Assembly (NCBI RefSeq): GCF_016775475.1 | Contig: NZ_JAEUXJ010000012.1 | Location: 1-64,000 of the forward strand | Source of the DNA: Belnapia mucosa | GTDB lineage: Bacteria; Pseudomonadota; Alphaproteobacteria; Acetobacterales; Acetobacteraceae | DNA: 64,000 bases | Reading direction: 5' to 3' | The notes under the pieces: model-generated | The model's input: only the letters and a program-made list of their open reading frames with translations | Database searches by the model: none | What the model was told of the DNA's origin: nothing | Shown: in pieces, positions 1 through 8,160 of the stretch | Numbering within the stretch: position 1 is the first letter of the stretch | Layout of the letters: each line of letters starts with the position of its first letter | Made by a program: the position numbers and the translations under genes

Positions 1-326
1 CGGCCCGCGCCGCCACGGCAGCGCCAGCGAATCACGCCGGACAAGGCAGAATTTGTCGTTTGTAAACAGACCATCTACGGCTACATGCGCGCCTTCCTCC
101 GGGACGGCGTATGGGAGAGCATCCGCCGCCACTTCGTGCTCATGCTGCGCGAGGGCGCCGGGCGGGAAGCCAGTCCATCGGTGGCGATCGTCGATACACC
201 CAGAGCGTGAGGACCACGGAGAGCGGCGGTCCACGCGGCTGGGATGCCGCCAAGCGGCTGAAGGGACGCAAGCGCCACCTTGCGGTCGACACGGACGGGT
301 TGCTGCTCGGCATCCTCGTGCATGCA
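1..326 (+). pseudogene. IS5-type transposase fragment, frameshifted
   Basis: Reading from base 1 gives an IS5-like stretch (TIYGYMRAFLRDGVWESIRR, then VAIVD) that ends in a stop at 208-210. The family sequence resumes in another frame (TQSVRTTESGGPRG, then KGRKRHLAVDTDG up to base 326). Two extra bases near 195-200 explain the shift. IVDTQSV...GRKRH...VDT is typical of the first DDE aspartate region of IS5 transposases. The N-terminus lies outside the window and the C-terminal half is replaced by unrelated sequence at 327. It is a dead fragment; the exact IS group cannot be named. Confidence 0.75.
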
Positions 327-463
327 CCCCGCTATCTGTTCGAGGTGAAGGCGCCGGCCGAGGTGAAGAGCGGGTGGGATCTCTACCGGCTGGCCGGGAC
401 GATCGAGGCGGAGCAGGCGATGCGGCCGATGAGCGAGGGGGGTGTGCGTTGGTGCGGGGGTGA
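327..463 (+). pseudogene. C-terminal remnant of an ABC transporter substrate-binding protein
   Basis: Directly after the transposase fragment the frame reads PRYLFEVKAPAEVKSGWDLY and continues to RPMSEGG. This resembles the C-terminus of periplasmic branched-chain amino acid/urea-type binding proteins (VKxPxESKxPWDYYKxxATI...FRP). One base is missing in the G run at 436-441; in the +1 frame the expected tail GGCALVRG ends at the stop 461-463. The remnant is therefore both truncated by the IS junction at about 326/327 and frameshifted. Family assignment is from memory of the C-terminal motif. Confidence 0.55.
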
Positions 464-714
464 GGCTCGGGTCCAGGCTGGGCAGGGGCGGGCGGGACTG
501 GCCCGCCTCGGCTGCTCCCAGTGATTCGTGGGGGAGCTTGTGCCGATGCACTGAGAGGCCGCCTCTGAACGATTGCAACATCTGCGATATGTGGAAAGCT
601 CCCGCAGACGGATGGTACAGAGCTGTTCGCTCCGGCCTCGCAAGCGGACATGAACACGGTTGGCTTTCAATCGGGCTTCGAAGCGTCCGTATTCAAGCTG
701 CAGTTCAGCGGACC

Positions 715-1140
715 TTAGGTCGGCTTGGGCACCTTGAGCCGATCATAGTTGGCACGAGCCGCGGCGAAGGCCGCGAGGTTCTTGGCCGCCCATAGCCATA
801 ACGGATGCACCTGCTCGATCAAGGCATGGCCTAGAGGGGTGGCTGCGTAATCGACCCGGATTGGCACCTGCACAGTCACCGTTCGGGTGATAAATCCGTC
901 GCGTTCAAGCTCCCGCAAGGTTGCGGTGAGGGACTTCTGGCTGATCCCCTCGAGGCGTTCCAGCAGCCGCGAAAAGCGCAACGGGCCATCCTCGGTCAGC
1001 TCGCTGAGAGCCCAAAGGCTCCACCTGTCCACGACACGGGCCAACACGTCACGAATCAACGCCTGATCGCCAGGCGACATGGCGTCACACAAGTCGCCAT
1101 GGCTGTCATCTGTCACCAGTAGGCCGGCTTGCTTTGGCAT
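715..1140 (-). CDS. HxlR-family winged-helix transcriptional regulator
   Basis: 141 residues with the HxlR layout: short N-terminal lead, then a winged helix from about residue 28 to 120 (RVVDRWSLWALSELTEDGPL, then SQKSLTATLRELERDGFI and YAATPLGHAL). HxlR proteins bind as dimers to inverted repeats and usually control a divergent oxidoreductase gene, often in response to aldehydes or other electrophiles. Here an SDR gene starts 88 bp away on the other strand and a 12-bp perfect palindrome lies between them, so the regulator probably controls itself and that gene. No cysteine sensor is evident in the core; the single Cys is at about residue 18. Confidence 0.85.
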   Translation of the reverse strand: MPKQAGLLVTDDSHGDLCDAMSPGDQALIRDVLARVVDRWSLWALSELTEDGPLRFSRLLERLEGISQKSLTATLRELERDGFITRTVTVQVPIRVDYAATPLGHALIEQVHPLWLWAAKNLAAFAAARANYDRLKVPKPT

Positions 1141-1154
1141 TCTCAGCCCTCTTT

Positions 1155-1190
1155 AGGAACCGAATGGCTCCTTTGTTACCCATGGGTACC
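1155..1190. promoter_or_regulatory. Candidate HxlR operator between divergent genes
   Basis: TACCCATGGGTA at 1177-1188 is a perfect 12-bp palindrome. Just before it, 1155-1172 (AGGAACC...GGCTCCT) is an imperfect inverted repeat with 6 of 7 arm pairs. Both lie in the 88-bp gap between the HxlR gene and the SDR gene, where a shared operator is expected. Binding is inferred. Confidence 0.45.
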
Positions 1191-1228
1191 TGATTGCGGA
1201 TGGATACAGCACGGCCCATCGTTAGGCC

Positions 1229-2137
1229 ATGACCAAGATCTGGACCCTCCGAGATATTCCGCCTCAGACCGGGAAGCGCATCCTCATCACAGGTGCCAAC
1301 AGCGGCATTGGCTGGCACACGGCACTGGAGCTGGCGCGGGCAGAGGCCGAAGTGACGATCTCGGCCCGTTCTCAGGAGAAGGCCGAGGGAGCCGCAGCGC
1401 GCATCCGGGCTCAGGTTCCACAAGCACGGTTGAAGACAGGCGTCATGGATCTGGCGGACCTCGCATCGGTCCGCACCTTTGCCGACCGTGAATTGGCTGA
1501 TCCCCGCCCCATCGACACGCTCGTCAACAACGCGGGCGTCATGGCGCTGCCGAAGCGGGAGGTGAGCAAGGACGGCTTCGAAATGCAGTTCGCCACCAAT
1601 GTCTTGGGACCGTTTCTGCTGACGGGCTTGCTCCTGCCGGCGATCCTGCGCGCATCAGCACCGCGTGTGGTGAACGTCGCATCCTACGCGCACACGATCG
1701 GCGGCCCGGTGCCGGTCGAAGACCTCAACTCGGAGCGGGAGTACAAGCCAGTCCGCGCCTACGGGAAAACCAAGCTGGAGAACATCCTCTTCACGCGCGA
1801 GCTGCAGCGCCGCGCTGGTGACAGGCTGCTGGCTACGACCTGTCATCCCGGCGCGTCGCATACCAATCTGGCGGTCAACACCACCTTCGGGATGAAACTG
1901 ACAACCTGGCTTCTGACGCCGATCATGCAAGACGCCGCTCAAGGCGCAGAGCCAACACTGATGGCTGCAACATCGCCGGACGCCAAGCCGGGCGGTTATT
2001 ACGGCCCCGGCGGCCTATGGCGGTTGCGTGGGCATCCGGTTGAGACGCCGACTGCTCCCTTTGCCCATGACCATCGGGCCGGGCACAGGCTTTTTTGTGA
2101 ACTGGAGCGGCTGGCGGGTATCAGCTACGGGATTTGA
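1229..2137 (+). CDS. SDR-family NAD(P)-dependent oxidoreductase
   Basis: 302 residues, cytosolic Rossmann enzyme. The cofactor motif TGANSGIG is at residues 21-28, NNAG at 100-103, and the catalytic set Ser152, Tyr178, Lys182 (YGKTK) is complete. The layout resembles the retinol dehydrogenase/WW-oxidoreductase-like branch of SDRs (about 300 residues, with the HPG loop CHPGASHTNL). Substrate cannot be read from the sequence. It is divergent from the HxlR regulator, which suggests induction by its substrate or a reactive carbonyl. Confidence 0.9.
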   Translation: MTKIWTLRDIPPQTGKRILITGANSGIGWHTALELARAEAEVTISARSQEKAEGAAARIRAQVPQARLKTGVMDLADLASVRTFADRELADPRPIDTLVNNAGVMALPKREVSKDGFEMQFATNVLGPFLLTGLLLPAILRASAPRVVNVASYAHTIGGPVPVEDLNSEREYKPVRAYGKTKLENILFTRELQRRAGDRLLATTCHPGASHTNLAVNTTFGMKLTTWLLTPIMQDAAQGAEPTLMAATSPDAKPGGYYGPGGLWRLRGHPVETPTAPFAHDHRAGHRLFCELERLAGISYGI

Positions 2138-2505
2138 TGCCAAATGCTACAGCTCGCACGCCCATGTGCCGGGTTATCCAGGTGGCGCGACATCACGACT
2201 GCTTCCGGGAGCGTTCGAGGCGACGCGGACGTCTGCCATCGGCGCTGAGCCGACGACCATGGTCGCGGGCAGGCAATGTCCGCTTGCCCGCTAACGCCAG
2301 AACTTCCGCAGGTCGCGCGGTGATCAGCTTGAGGCCGACTGCGGACGTCCCAGTCTCAATCAAAAACAACGCCAGAGACGTTTCGAAGTCGTCCTGCCCA
2401 GCCTGAAATAAACCCTCCCCAGGCTTCCCCCCCAGCCCCCCTCCCGCTATGCCACGCCCCCGCCCTCCCTGCCGGGGGGAGGGCGCAAGAACCGGGTGGA
2501 ACGCC
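2138..2505. other. Intergenic region without a recognised gene
   Basis: No convincing coding sequence is seen. The right half is a C-rich run (2410-2480), and 2462-2484 forms a perfect 8-bp hairpin (GCCCTCCC/GGGAGGGC, 7-nt loop) just before the next gene's GTG start. Confidence 0.6.
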
Positions 2506-3402
2506 GTGTCCCTCACTCTGCGCCGGGGCCTCGTCCCGGCGGGCACCGCCGGCGGCATCGCCATGATGCTGCTCGGCGTGCTGCTCTTCGCCGTCAACGA
2601 TACCCTCGGGAAGTGGCTGGTCGGCGCCTATGCGGTGGGCCAGCTCATGCTGGTGCGCAGCATCGCCGGCCTGCTGGCCATGGCGCCCGCCATCCGCCGC
2701 GCCGGTCCTGGCGCCTTCATCCACGTCCAGCGCCCGGGCCTGCAGCTGCTGCGCATCGTCTTCTCGACGCTGGAAGGCTCGCTGTTCTTCTGGGCGCTGA
2801 CCGAACTGCCCCTGGCCGAGGTCATGGCCTACTACATGGCCGCCCCGATCTACGTCACCGCCCTGTCCCCCTTCCTGCTGGGGGAAAGGGTGGGCTGGCG
2901 GCGCTGGACCGCCGTCGCGGTCGGCTTCGGCGGCGTGCTGCTGGCCCTGCACCCGGAGCCCGGCTCGCTCTCCACCGGCGCCCTCTGCGCCCTGGCGGGC
3001 AGCTTCGGCTATGCGATGTTCCTGGTGACGACGCGCAAGCTGGCCGGCGCGCCCGGCACGGTGCTGATGACCTTCCAGCTCCTCGCGGCCCTGACCTTCG
3101 GCACCGTCCTGGTGCTGGCCCAGGGCTGGACGCCGCCCGGCCCCATGGATTTCGTGCTGATGCTGGTGCTCGGCATCGGCTCGCTCGGCGGCAATCTCTG
3201 CGTCAACCACTCGCTGCGCCTGGCGCCGGCCTCGGCGGTGGTGCCCTACCAATACACGCTGATCCTCTGGGGCATGCTCTTCGGCTACCTCGTCTTCGAT
3301 GAGGTCATCGGCCCCCTCCCCCTCGCGGGCGCCGCCATCATCATCGGCGCCGGCCTGTTCATCTTCCTGCGGGAACAGCAATTGCGGCGGCGGGCGGGCT
3401 GA
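2506..3402 (+). CDS. DMT-family transporter (EamA)
   Basis: About 298 residues from the GTG at 2506, which has GGGTGGA 5 nt upstream; an ATG at 2449 in frame would add a Pro/Arg-rich stretch that looks non-coding. The protein is almost entirely hydrophobic and reads as ten membrane helices in two EamA halves, opening with MMLLGVLLFAVNDTLGKWLV and ending LFIFLREQQLRRR. Drug/metabolite transporters of this type export amino acids, nucleosides or other metabolites from the inner membrane; the substrate is unknown. The gene lies 63 bp before a ModA-like binding protein gene, with no evidence that they work together. Confidence 0.85.
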   Translation: MSLTLRRGLVPAGTAGGIAMMLLGVLLFAVNDTLGKWLVGAYAVGQLMLVRSIAGLLAMAPAIRRAGPGAFIHVQRPGLQLLRIVFSTLEGSLFFWALTELPLAEVMAYYMAAPIYVTALSPFLLGERVGWRRWTAVAVGFGGVLLALHPEPGSLSTGALCALAGSFGYAMFLVTTRKLAGAPGTVLMTFQLLAALTFGTVLVLAQGWTPPGPMDFVLMLVLGIGSLGGNLCVNHSLRLAPASAVVPYQYTLILWGMLFGYLVFDEVIGPLPLAGAAIIIGAGLFIFLREQQLRRRAG

Positions 3403-3465
3403 CCGGCCTGCCGTTTCCGCTCGGGTGAGGTTTGCTCTAGCCTCCCCTCCCGGGAGGATACCGCC

Positions 3466-4248
3466 ATGCCCATGCCGAAACCCGGCCGCCGCCTGCTATT
3501 GCTCGCGGCGGCGCTGCTCGCCCTCGCCGCGCCCGCCGCGGCGGCGGAAATCCACGTGCTGACCTCGGGCGGCCTCACCGCCGCCTATCGCGCCCTCGCC
3601 CCGGAATTCGAGAAGGCGACGGGCCATAGGCTGGTCACCGCCCAGGGCGCCTCCATGGGCAGCGCGCCGGATGCCATCCCCCAGCGCCTCGCCCGCGACG
3701 AGCCGGCCGATGTGCTGCTGCTGGCGGGCGGCGCGCTCGACCGGCTGATCGCCGAGGGCAAGGCGATGCCCGGCAGCCGCACCGACATCGCCGAGAGCCG
3801 CATCGGCATGGCGGTCCGCGCCGGGGCCCCGCACCCCGACATCTCCACCATGGAGGGCTTCCGCCGCGCCCTGCTGGCGGCGAAGTCCATCGCCTATTCC
3901 GCCAGCGCCAGCGGGGTCTATATCGAGACGGAGATGTATCGCCGCATGGGCCTCGCGGATGAGCTGATGCCGAAGAGCCGCAAGATCTTCAGCGAGCGCG
4001 TCGGCAGCGTCGTCGCCCGGGGCGAGGCGGAGCTCGGCTTCCAGCAGATCAGCGAGTTGCTGCCGATCCAGGGGATCGACTTCCTCGGTCCCATCCCGCC
4101 CGAGGTGCAGCAGGTGACGGTCTTCTCCGCCGGCCTCGCCGCCCATGCGCGCGAACCTGAGGCTGCCCGCGCCCTGATTGCCTTTCTCGCCTCCCCCACG
4201 GCGCGGGAGACCTTGCGCCGCACCGGCCTCGACCCGGTGCAGCGATGA
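3466..4248 (+). CDS. ModA-like periplasmic substrate-binding protein
   Basis: 260 residues with a Sec signal peptide (residues 1-27, cleavage after PAAAA) and then EIHVLTSGGLTAAYRALAPE, the start of a ModA-type anion-binding fold. Matching downstream pieces are DVLLLAGGALDRLI, YSASASGVYIETEMYRRMG and ELGFQQISELL. Molybdate-type proteins usually sit with ModB and ModC; neither is here. Instead the gene overlaps the amidohydrolase by ATGA, a pairing that suggests uptake or sensing of an organic anion rather than molybdate. RBS GGGAGG precedes the ATG. Confidence 0.8.
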   Translation: MPMPKPGRRLLLLAAALLALAAPAAAAEIHVLTSGGLTAAYRALAPEFEKATGHRLVTAQGASMGSAPDAIPQRLARDEPADVLLLAGGALDRLIAEGKAMPGSRTDIAESRIGMAVRAGAPHPDISTMEGFRRALLAAKSIAYSASASGVYIETEMYRRMGLADELMPKSRKIFSERVGSVVARGEAELGFQQISELLPIQGIDFLGPIPPEVQQVTVFSAGLAAHAREPEAARALIAFLASPTARETLRRTGLDPVQR

Positions 4249-5306
4249 GCGACGCGCTCCTCACCCCCTCCCGCCAGGTCATGGTGCGGGAGGACTGGCT
4301 GGATCTGACGCGGGAGGAGATCCTCGATCCCGCCCTGCCGATCATCGACCCGCATCACCACCTCTGGGACCATCCGGGAGAGCGGTATTTCCTGGATGAC
4401 CTGCTGCGCGACGCTGGCAGCGGCCATGCCATCCAGACCACCATCTTCGTCCAATGCGGCGCCATGTACCGCGCCGAGGGGCCGGAGGATGAGCGCTCGC
4501 TCGGCGAGACGGAATTCGTCACCGGCGCCGCGGCGCAGAGCGCCACCGGGAAATACGGCCCGACCCGCGCCTGCGCCGGCATCATCGGCATGGTGGACCT
4601 GACCCTCGGCGACCGCGTCGCCCCGCTGCTGGCGGCGCATCGCGCCATCGCCGGCCGCCGCTTCCGCGGGGTCCGCAACCGCACCGCCTGGCATCCCTCG
4701 CCGGAGGTGCGCTCCAACCTCGTCACGCCGCCGCCGGGGCCGCTGGAGCATCCGGGCTTCGCCGAGGGCGCGCGGGAGCTGGCACGGCAGGGGCTGACGC
4801 TGGATGTCTGGGCCTACCACACCCAGCTGCCGCTGGTGCTGGCCCTGGCGCGGGCGGTGCCGGAGCTGACCATCATCCTCGACCATGTCGGCGGCCCGCT
4901 CGGCACCGGCCCCTTCCGCGGCCGGCGGGAGGAGGTCTTCCCGGTCTGGCGGCAATCGATCCAGGCGCTGGCTGCCCTACCGAACCTGGCGGTGAAGCTC
5001 GGCGGGCTGGCGATGCAGGTGAACGGCTTCGACTTCCATCTGGCCGATCGCCCGCCCGGCTCGGAGGCCCTGGCCGCCGCCTGGAAGCCTTACATCGAGA
5101 CCTGCATCGAGGCCTTCGGCCCCACCCGCTGCATGTTCGAGAGCAATTTCCCGGTGGACAAGGGGATGTGCAGCTACCCGGTGCTGTGGAACGCCTTCAA
5201 GCGCCTCGCCGCCGGCGCCAGCACGGCGGAGAAGGCGGCGCTGTTCAGCGGCACCGCCGCCCGGATCTATGGGCTGTCGAGCTTCAGCACCTCGCCCGCC
5301 AGGTAG
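4245..5306 (+). CDS. Amidohydrolase-2 family metal-dependent hydrolase
   Basis: 353 residues. The N-terminal metal motif IIDPHHHLWDH (His37-39) is that of the PF04909 amidohydrolase/TIM-barrel group that includes lactonases and decarboxylases acting on cyclic or aromatic acids. LDVWAYHTQL and ILDHVGGPLG supply further histidines, and MFESNFPVDKG has the barrel-end acidic residue. The start ATG overlaps the stop of the ModA-like gene by 4 nt, so the two are probably translated together. The last 40 bp overlap the end of folC on the other strand. Substrate unknown. Confidence 0.85.
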   Translation: MSDALLTPSRQVMVREDWLDLTREEILDPALPIIDPHHHLWDHPGERYFLDDLLRDAGSGHAIQTTIFVQCGAMYRAEGPEDERSLGETEFVTGAAAQSATGKYGPTRACAGIIGMVDLTLGDRVAPLLAAHRAIAGRRFRGVRNRTAWHPSPEVRSNLVTPPPGPLEHPGFAEGARELARQGLTLDVWAYHTQLPLVLALARAVPELTIILDHVGGPLGTGPFRGRREEVFPVWRQSIQALAALPNLAVKLGGLAMQVNGFDFHLADRPPGSEALAAAWKPYIETCIEAFGPTRCMFESNFPVDKGMCSYPVLWNAFKRLAAGASTAEKAALFSGTAARIYGLSSFSTSPAR

Positions 5307-6541
5307 AGGCTGCCGCAGACCAGCACCCGCGCCGGCGGCCCCTCTTGAGGCAGCGCCGCCAGCGCGGCCGTGACGGTGGGGCCCGGTCGGGCCACCCCGC
5401 CGCTGGCGGCGACGATGCGCTCCACCGGTGTCGCCAGATGCTGCCCCGGCTCCGCCACCGCCCAGAGGGTGGCGGCATGGGGCAGCAGAGGGCGGAGGAA
5501 ATCCTCCACCACCTTCGTCCCCTTCATCCCGACGAGGATATGCAGCGGCCGGTCGGCCCAGGCCGCGGCCTGGACGGCCAGCGCCGCCCCGCCCCCGGCA
5601 TTGTGCCCGCCATCCAGCCAGAGCTCCCAGCCCGGCGGCAGCATTGCCGCAAGCGCGCCGTGCAGCCGTTGCAGCCGCCCCGGCCATTCCGCCCGGGCGA
5701 CACCCTGGGCGATGGCCTCCGTCGTCAGCCAGGCCGGGCCCCAGGCGCGGAGCGCGGCGATGGCGATCCCCGCATTGTCCGCCTGATGCGCGCCGAGCAG
5801 CCCCGGCGGCGGCAGGTCGAGCGCCCCGGCCGCATCCGCATAGCGCAGCCCACCCTCGCGCGGGCCGATCCGCCAGGCGGCATCGCGGGCCAGCAGCGGT
5901 GCCCCGACCTCCGCCGCGCAGGCCTCCAGCACCGCCATCGCCTCGGGCGCCTGGATGCCGGTCGCGCAGGGCACGCCCGGCTTCATGATCCCTGCCTTCT
6001 CCCGCGCGATCCCCGCCAGGCTGTCGCCGAGGAATTCCATATGGTCCATGGAGATGGAGGTAATCGCCACAGCAGCCGGCGGGTCGATCACATTGGTCGC
6101 GTCGAACCGCCCGCCCAAGCCCACCTCCAGCACCAGCAGGTCGGCCGGGACGCGGCTATACAGCAGCAGGGCAACCGCGGTGATGGTCTCGAAGACGGTG
6201 ACCGCCGCGCCGGCATTCACCGCCTCCACCTCCTCCAGCGTCGCGGCGAGCAGCTCCTCCGCGACCAGCTCGCCGGCCAGCCGGATGCGCTCATGGAAGC
6301 GGACCAGATGCGGCGAGGTGAAGACATGCACCCGCTGCCCGGCGGCCTCGGCGATGGCGCGGAGGAAGGCGCAGGTCGAGCCCTTGCCATTGGTCCCCGC
6401 CACATGCACCACCGGCGGCAGGCGCCGCTCGGGATGGCCGAGCTTCGCCAGCAGCGCCTGCAAGCGCCCGAGGCTGAGATCGATCGCCACCGGATGGAGG
6501 GCGTGCAGCCGCTCCAGGATGGCCTCGGAGCGGCGGCTCAC
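5267..6541 (-). CDS. folC: Bifunctional dihydrofolate/folylpolyglutamate synthase
   Basis: 424 residues, the usual FolC length. The enzyme adds glutamate to dihydropteroate and to folates using ATP in the cytosol. The Mur-ligase-type P-loop HVAGTNGKGST is at residues 46-56, followed by FTSPHLVRFHERI, LEVGLGGRFDATNV and ITSISMDHMEFLG, all signature blocks. A C-terminal glutamate-ligase domain follows (LDGGHNAGG, LVGMKGTK). The start overlaps the accD stop by 4 nt, preserving the alphaproteobacterial accD-folC order. Confidence 0.97.
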   Translation of the reverse strand: MSRRSEAILERLHALHPVAIDLSLGRLQALLAKLGHPERRLPPVVHVAGTNGKGSTCAFLRAIAEAAGQRVHVFTSPHLVRFHERIRLAGELVAEELLAATLEEVEAVNAGAAVTVFETITAVALLLYSRVPADLLVLEVGLGGRFDATNVIDPPAAVAITSISMDHMEFLGDSLAGIAREKAGIMKPGVPCATGIQAPEAMAVLEACAAEVGAPLLARDAAWRIGPREGGLRYADAAGALDLPPPGLLGAHQADNAGIAIAALRAWGPAWLTTEAIAQGVARAEWPGRLQRLHGALAAMLPPGWELWLDGGHNAGGGAALAVQAAAWADRPLHILVGMKGTKVVEDFLRPLLPHAATLWAVAEPGQHLATPVERIVAASGGVARPGPTVTAALAALPQEGPPARVLVCGSLYLAGEVLKLDSP

Positions 6542-7473
6542 GCCGGGACGGCCGGACCCTCGGGCGCCGGCAGGGCCGGCAAGGGCTCGGCCACCGGCTC
6601 GGCCGGCGGCGGCGCCACCACCCGCTCCGGCGTCCGCAGCAGGCCGATCAGGCGGGCGAGCGTCGCCCGCATCTCGCCCCGCTTCACCACCAGGTCGAGG
6701 ATGCCGTGCTCCAGCAGGTATTCGGCGCGCTGGAAGCCCTCCGGCAGCTTCTCCCGCACCGTCTGCTCGATGACGCGGGCGCCGGCGAAGCCGATCATCG
6801 CGCCCGGCTCGGCGATCTGGATGTCGCCCAGCATGGCGAAGCTGGCGGTGACGCCGCCCGTCGTCGGATCGCAGAGCACGACGATGAAGGGCAGCCCCGC
6901 TTCCTTCACCATGCGCGTCGCGATGACGGTGCGCGGCATCTGCATCAGGCTGATGGCGCCTTCCTGCATCCGCGCCCCGCCCGAGGCGGTGAAGACGATC
7001 AGCGGCGCATCCTGCAGCACCGCGAGCCGCGCCGCCGTCACCAGCGCCTCACCCACGCCGGCGCCCATGGAGCCGCCGAGGAAGCTGAATTCGAAGGCCG
7101 CGGCGACAACGCGGTTGCCCTCGATCGAGCCATGCGCGACGACCACCGCATCCTCCTGCCCGGCCTTGGCCTGGGCCTCGCGCAGCCGCTCGACATAGCG
7201 GCGCTGGTCGCGGAAGCGCAGCGGATCCTGCGGCGCCTTGGGCAGCTCGATCCGCTGCCAGCCCTCATCCAGCGTGTAGTCCATCCGCGTCCGCGCGCCG
7301 ACCCGCATATGGTGCCCGCAATGGGTGCAGACATGCAGGTTCCGCTCGAGGTCGCGGTGAAAGATCATCTGCTCGCAGGCCGGGCACTTGTGCCAGAGAT
7401 TCTCCGGCACCTCCCGCGGCGCGCCGAACAGCGTCTTGATCTTGGGCAGCGCCCATTCGCTGATCCAGTTCAT
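6538..7473 (-). CDS. accD: Acetyl-CoA carboxylase carboxyltransferase subunit beta
   Basis: 311 residues. AccD with AccA transfers the carboxyl group from carboxybiotin to acetyl-CoA to make malonyl-CoA for fatty acid synthesis. The N-terminal zinc ribbon is intact (Cys30, Cys33, Cys49, Cys52), followed by the crotonase-like core (GGSMGAGVGEALV, VFTASGGARMQEG, DPTTGGVTASFAMLGDI). The ATG overlaps the stop of the upstream ParE-like toxin frame (ATGA), so accD may be translationally coupled to a toxin gene instead of trpA. A Pro/Ala-rich C-terminal tail follows residue 285. Confidence 0.97.
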   Translation of the reverse strand: MNWISEWALPKIKTLFGAPREVPENLWHKCPACEQMIFHRDLERNLHVCTHCGHHMRVGARTRMDYTLDEGWQRIELPKAPQDPLRFRDQRRYVERLREAQAKAGQEDAVVVAHGSIEGNRVVAAAFEFSFLGGSMGAGVGEALVTAARLAVLQDAPLIVFTASGGARMQEGAISLMQMPRTVIATRMVKEAGLPFIVVLCDPTTGGVTASFAMLGDIQIAEPGAMIGFAGARVIEQTVREKLPEGFQRAEYLLEHGILDLVVKRGEMRATLARLIGLLRTPERVVAPPPAEPVAEPLPALPAPEGPAVPA

Positions 7474-7798
7474 GGGTAGTCTCCAGGCTCCCCGGGCCGG
7501 CGCAGCACCGCGGGCAGGTCGCGGGCCCCGTGCAATACGCGGGGGATCACCGGCCGGCCGGCGCCGATACGATAGATGATCACATAAGGCCAGCGCAGGA
7601 TCGGCAAAAGCCGGTCCGCCGCCGAGGGCAGGCCAGGGGTGGCAGCGCCAATCCCGGGATGGTCGCCGATGCGGATCGCCGCCTGCCGGACAGCAAGGGC
7701 CAGCGCCCGGGCCACGCCCGGCCGCTCGCGCTCGGTCCAGGCCACGACCTCCCGCAGGTCTCGAAAGCGGTGGGCGAGAACCGGGCCGGCCGGCTCAT
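7470..7798 (-). pseudogene. ParE/RelE-type toxin, probable N-terminal frameshift
   Basis: The main frame reads RFRDLREVVAWTERERPGVA and ends LRWPYVIIYRIGAGRPVIPR then VLHGARDLPAVL, a clear ParE/RelE fold. That frame has no good start: its in-frame ATG (7838) lies inside the antitoxin gene. The ATG at 7796-7798, overlapping the antitoxin stop as ATGA, opens another frame reading MSRPARFSPTAF, a typical ParE N-terminus, which would join RDLREVVAW if one base were added near 7762-7766. Either the toxin is inactivated by a 1-nt deletion or there is a sequence error. The stop overlaps the accD start. Confidence 0.65.
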
Positions 7799-8034
7799 TC
7801 CGGGGCGGCGCGCTCGCGCTCCACGGCCGCCATGGCATCGTCGAGCTCGACCCAGCCTTCCGCCTGGCCCCGCGCTGCCGCGGCATCGAGTCTATGGCGG
7901 AAGCCAGCCAGCTCCTCCTGCCGTTGCAGCAGGCGAAATGCCGCCATCACCTCATCGACCGTGCGGTGCCGGCCGCCCGCCACGCAGGCTTCGGCGAAGC
8001 GGCTCAACTCGGCGGTCAAGGTCACCTGCGGCAT
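7795..8034 (-). CDS. ParD-type antitoxin
   Basis: 79 residues. The N-terminus MPQVTLTAELSRFAEACVAG looks like a ribbon-helix-helix DNA-binding domain, followed by helical, acidic residues (GWVELDDAMAAVERERAAPE) that would wrap the toxin, as in ParD/CC2985 antitoxins. It is the first gene of a two-gene module with the ParE-like frame. If the toxin is truly frameshifted, the antitoxin is now unpaired. It lies between trpA and accD, which are normally adjacent, so the module is an insertion. Confidence 0.8.
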   Translation of the reverse strand: MPQVTLTAELSRFAEACVAGGRHRTVDEVMAAFRLLQRQEELAGFRHRLDAAAARGQAEGWVELDDAMAAVERERAAPE

Positions 8035-8146
8035 GGGCCCGGTTTCCCGTCGGGTCCGTGTCTTGAGCTCCGGCGACTTGCCGCACAGTCTGAACCGTAT
8101 CCCACAACGGCTCGTCGCCCAACCCGGCTGCAGCAGGGGATTTATT

Positions 8147-8160
8147 CGCGTACGGCTTCT
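8147..8160 (+). repeat. Direct-repeat copy 1 bordering the trpA-accD island
   Basis: CGCGTACGGCTTCT here matches CGCGTACGGATTCT at 10082-10095 (13 of 14), with further similarity on both sides (AGGT after, GGATTAT before). The two copies bracket the glycine-rich gene and the IS debris. They may mark an insertion footprint or a duplicated 3' end. Confidence 0.45.

Noticed and set aside
2134..2406. Short open frames in the gap after the SDR gene
   Set aside because: No start signal, no family, and frames on both strands are equally open.
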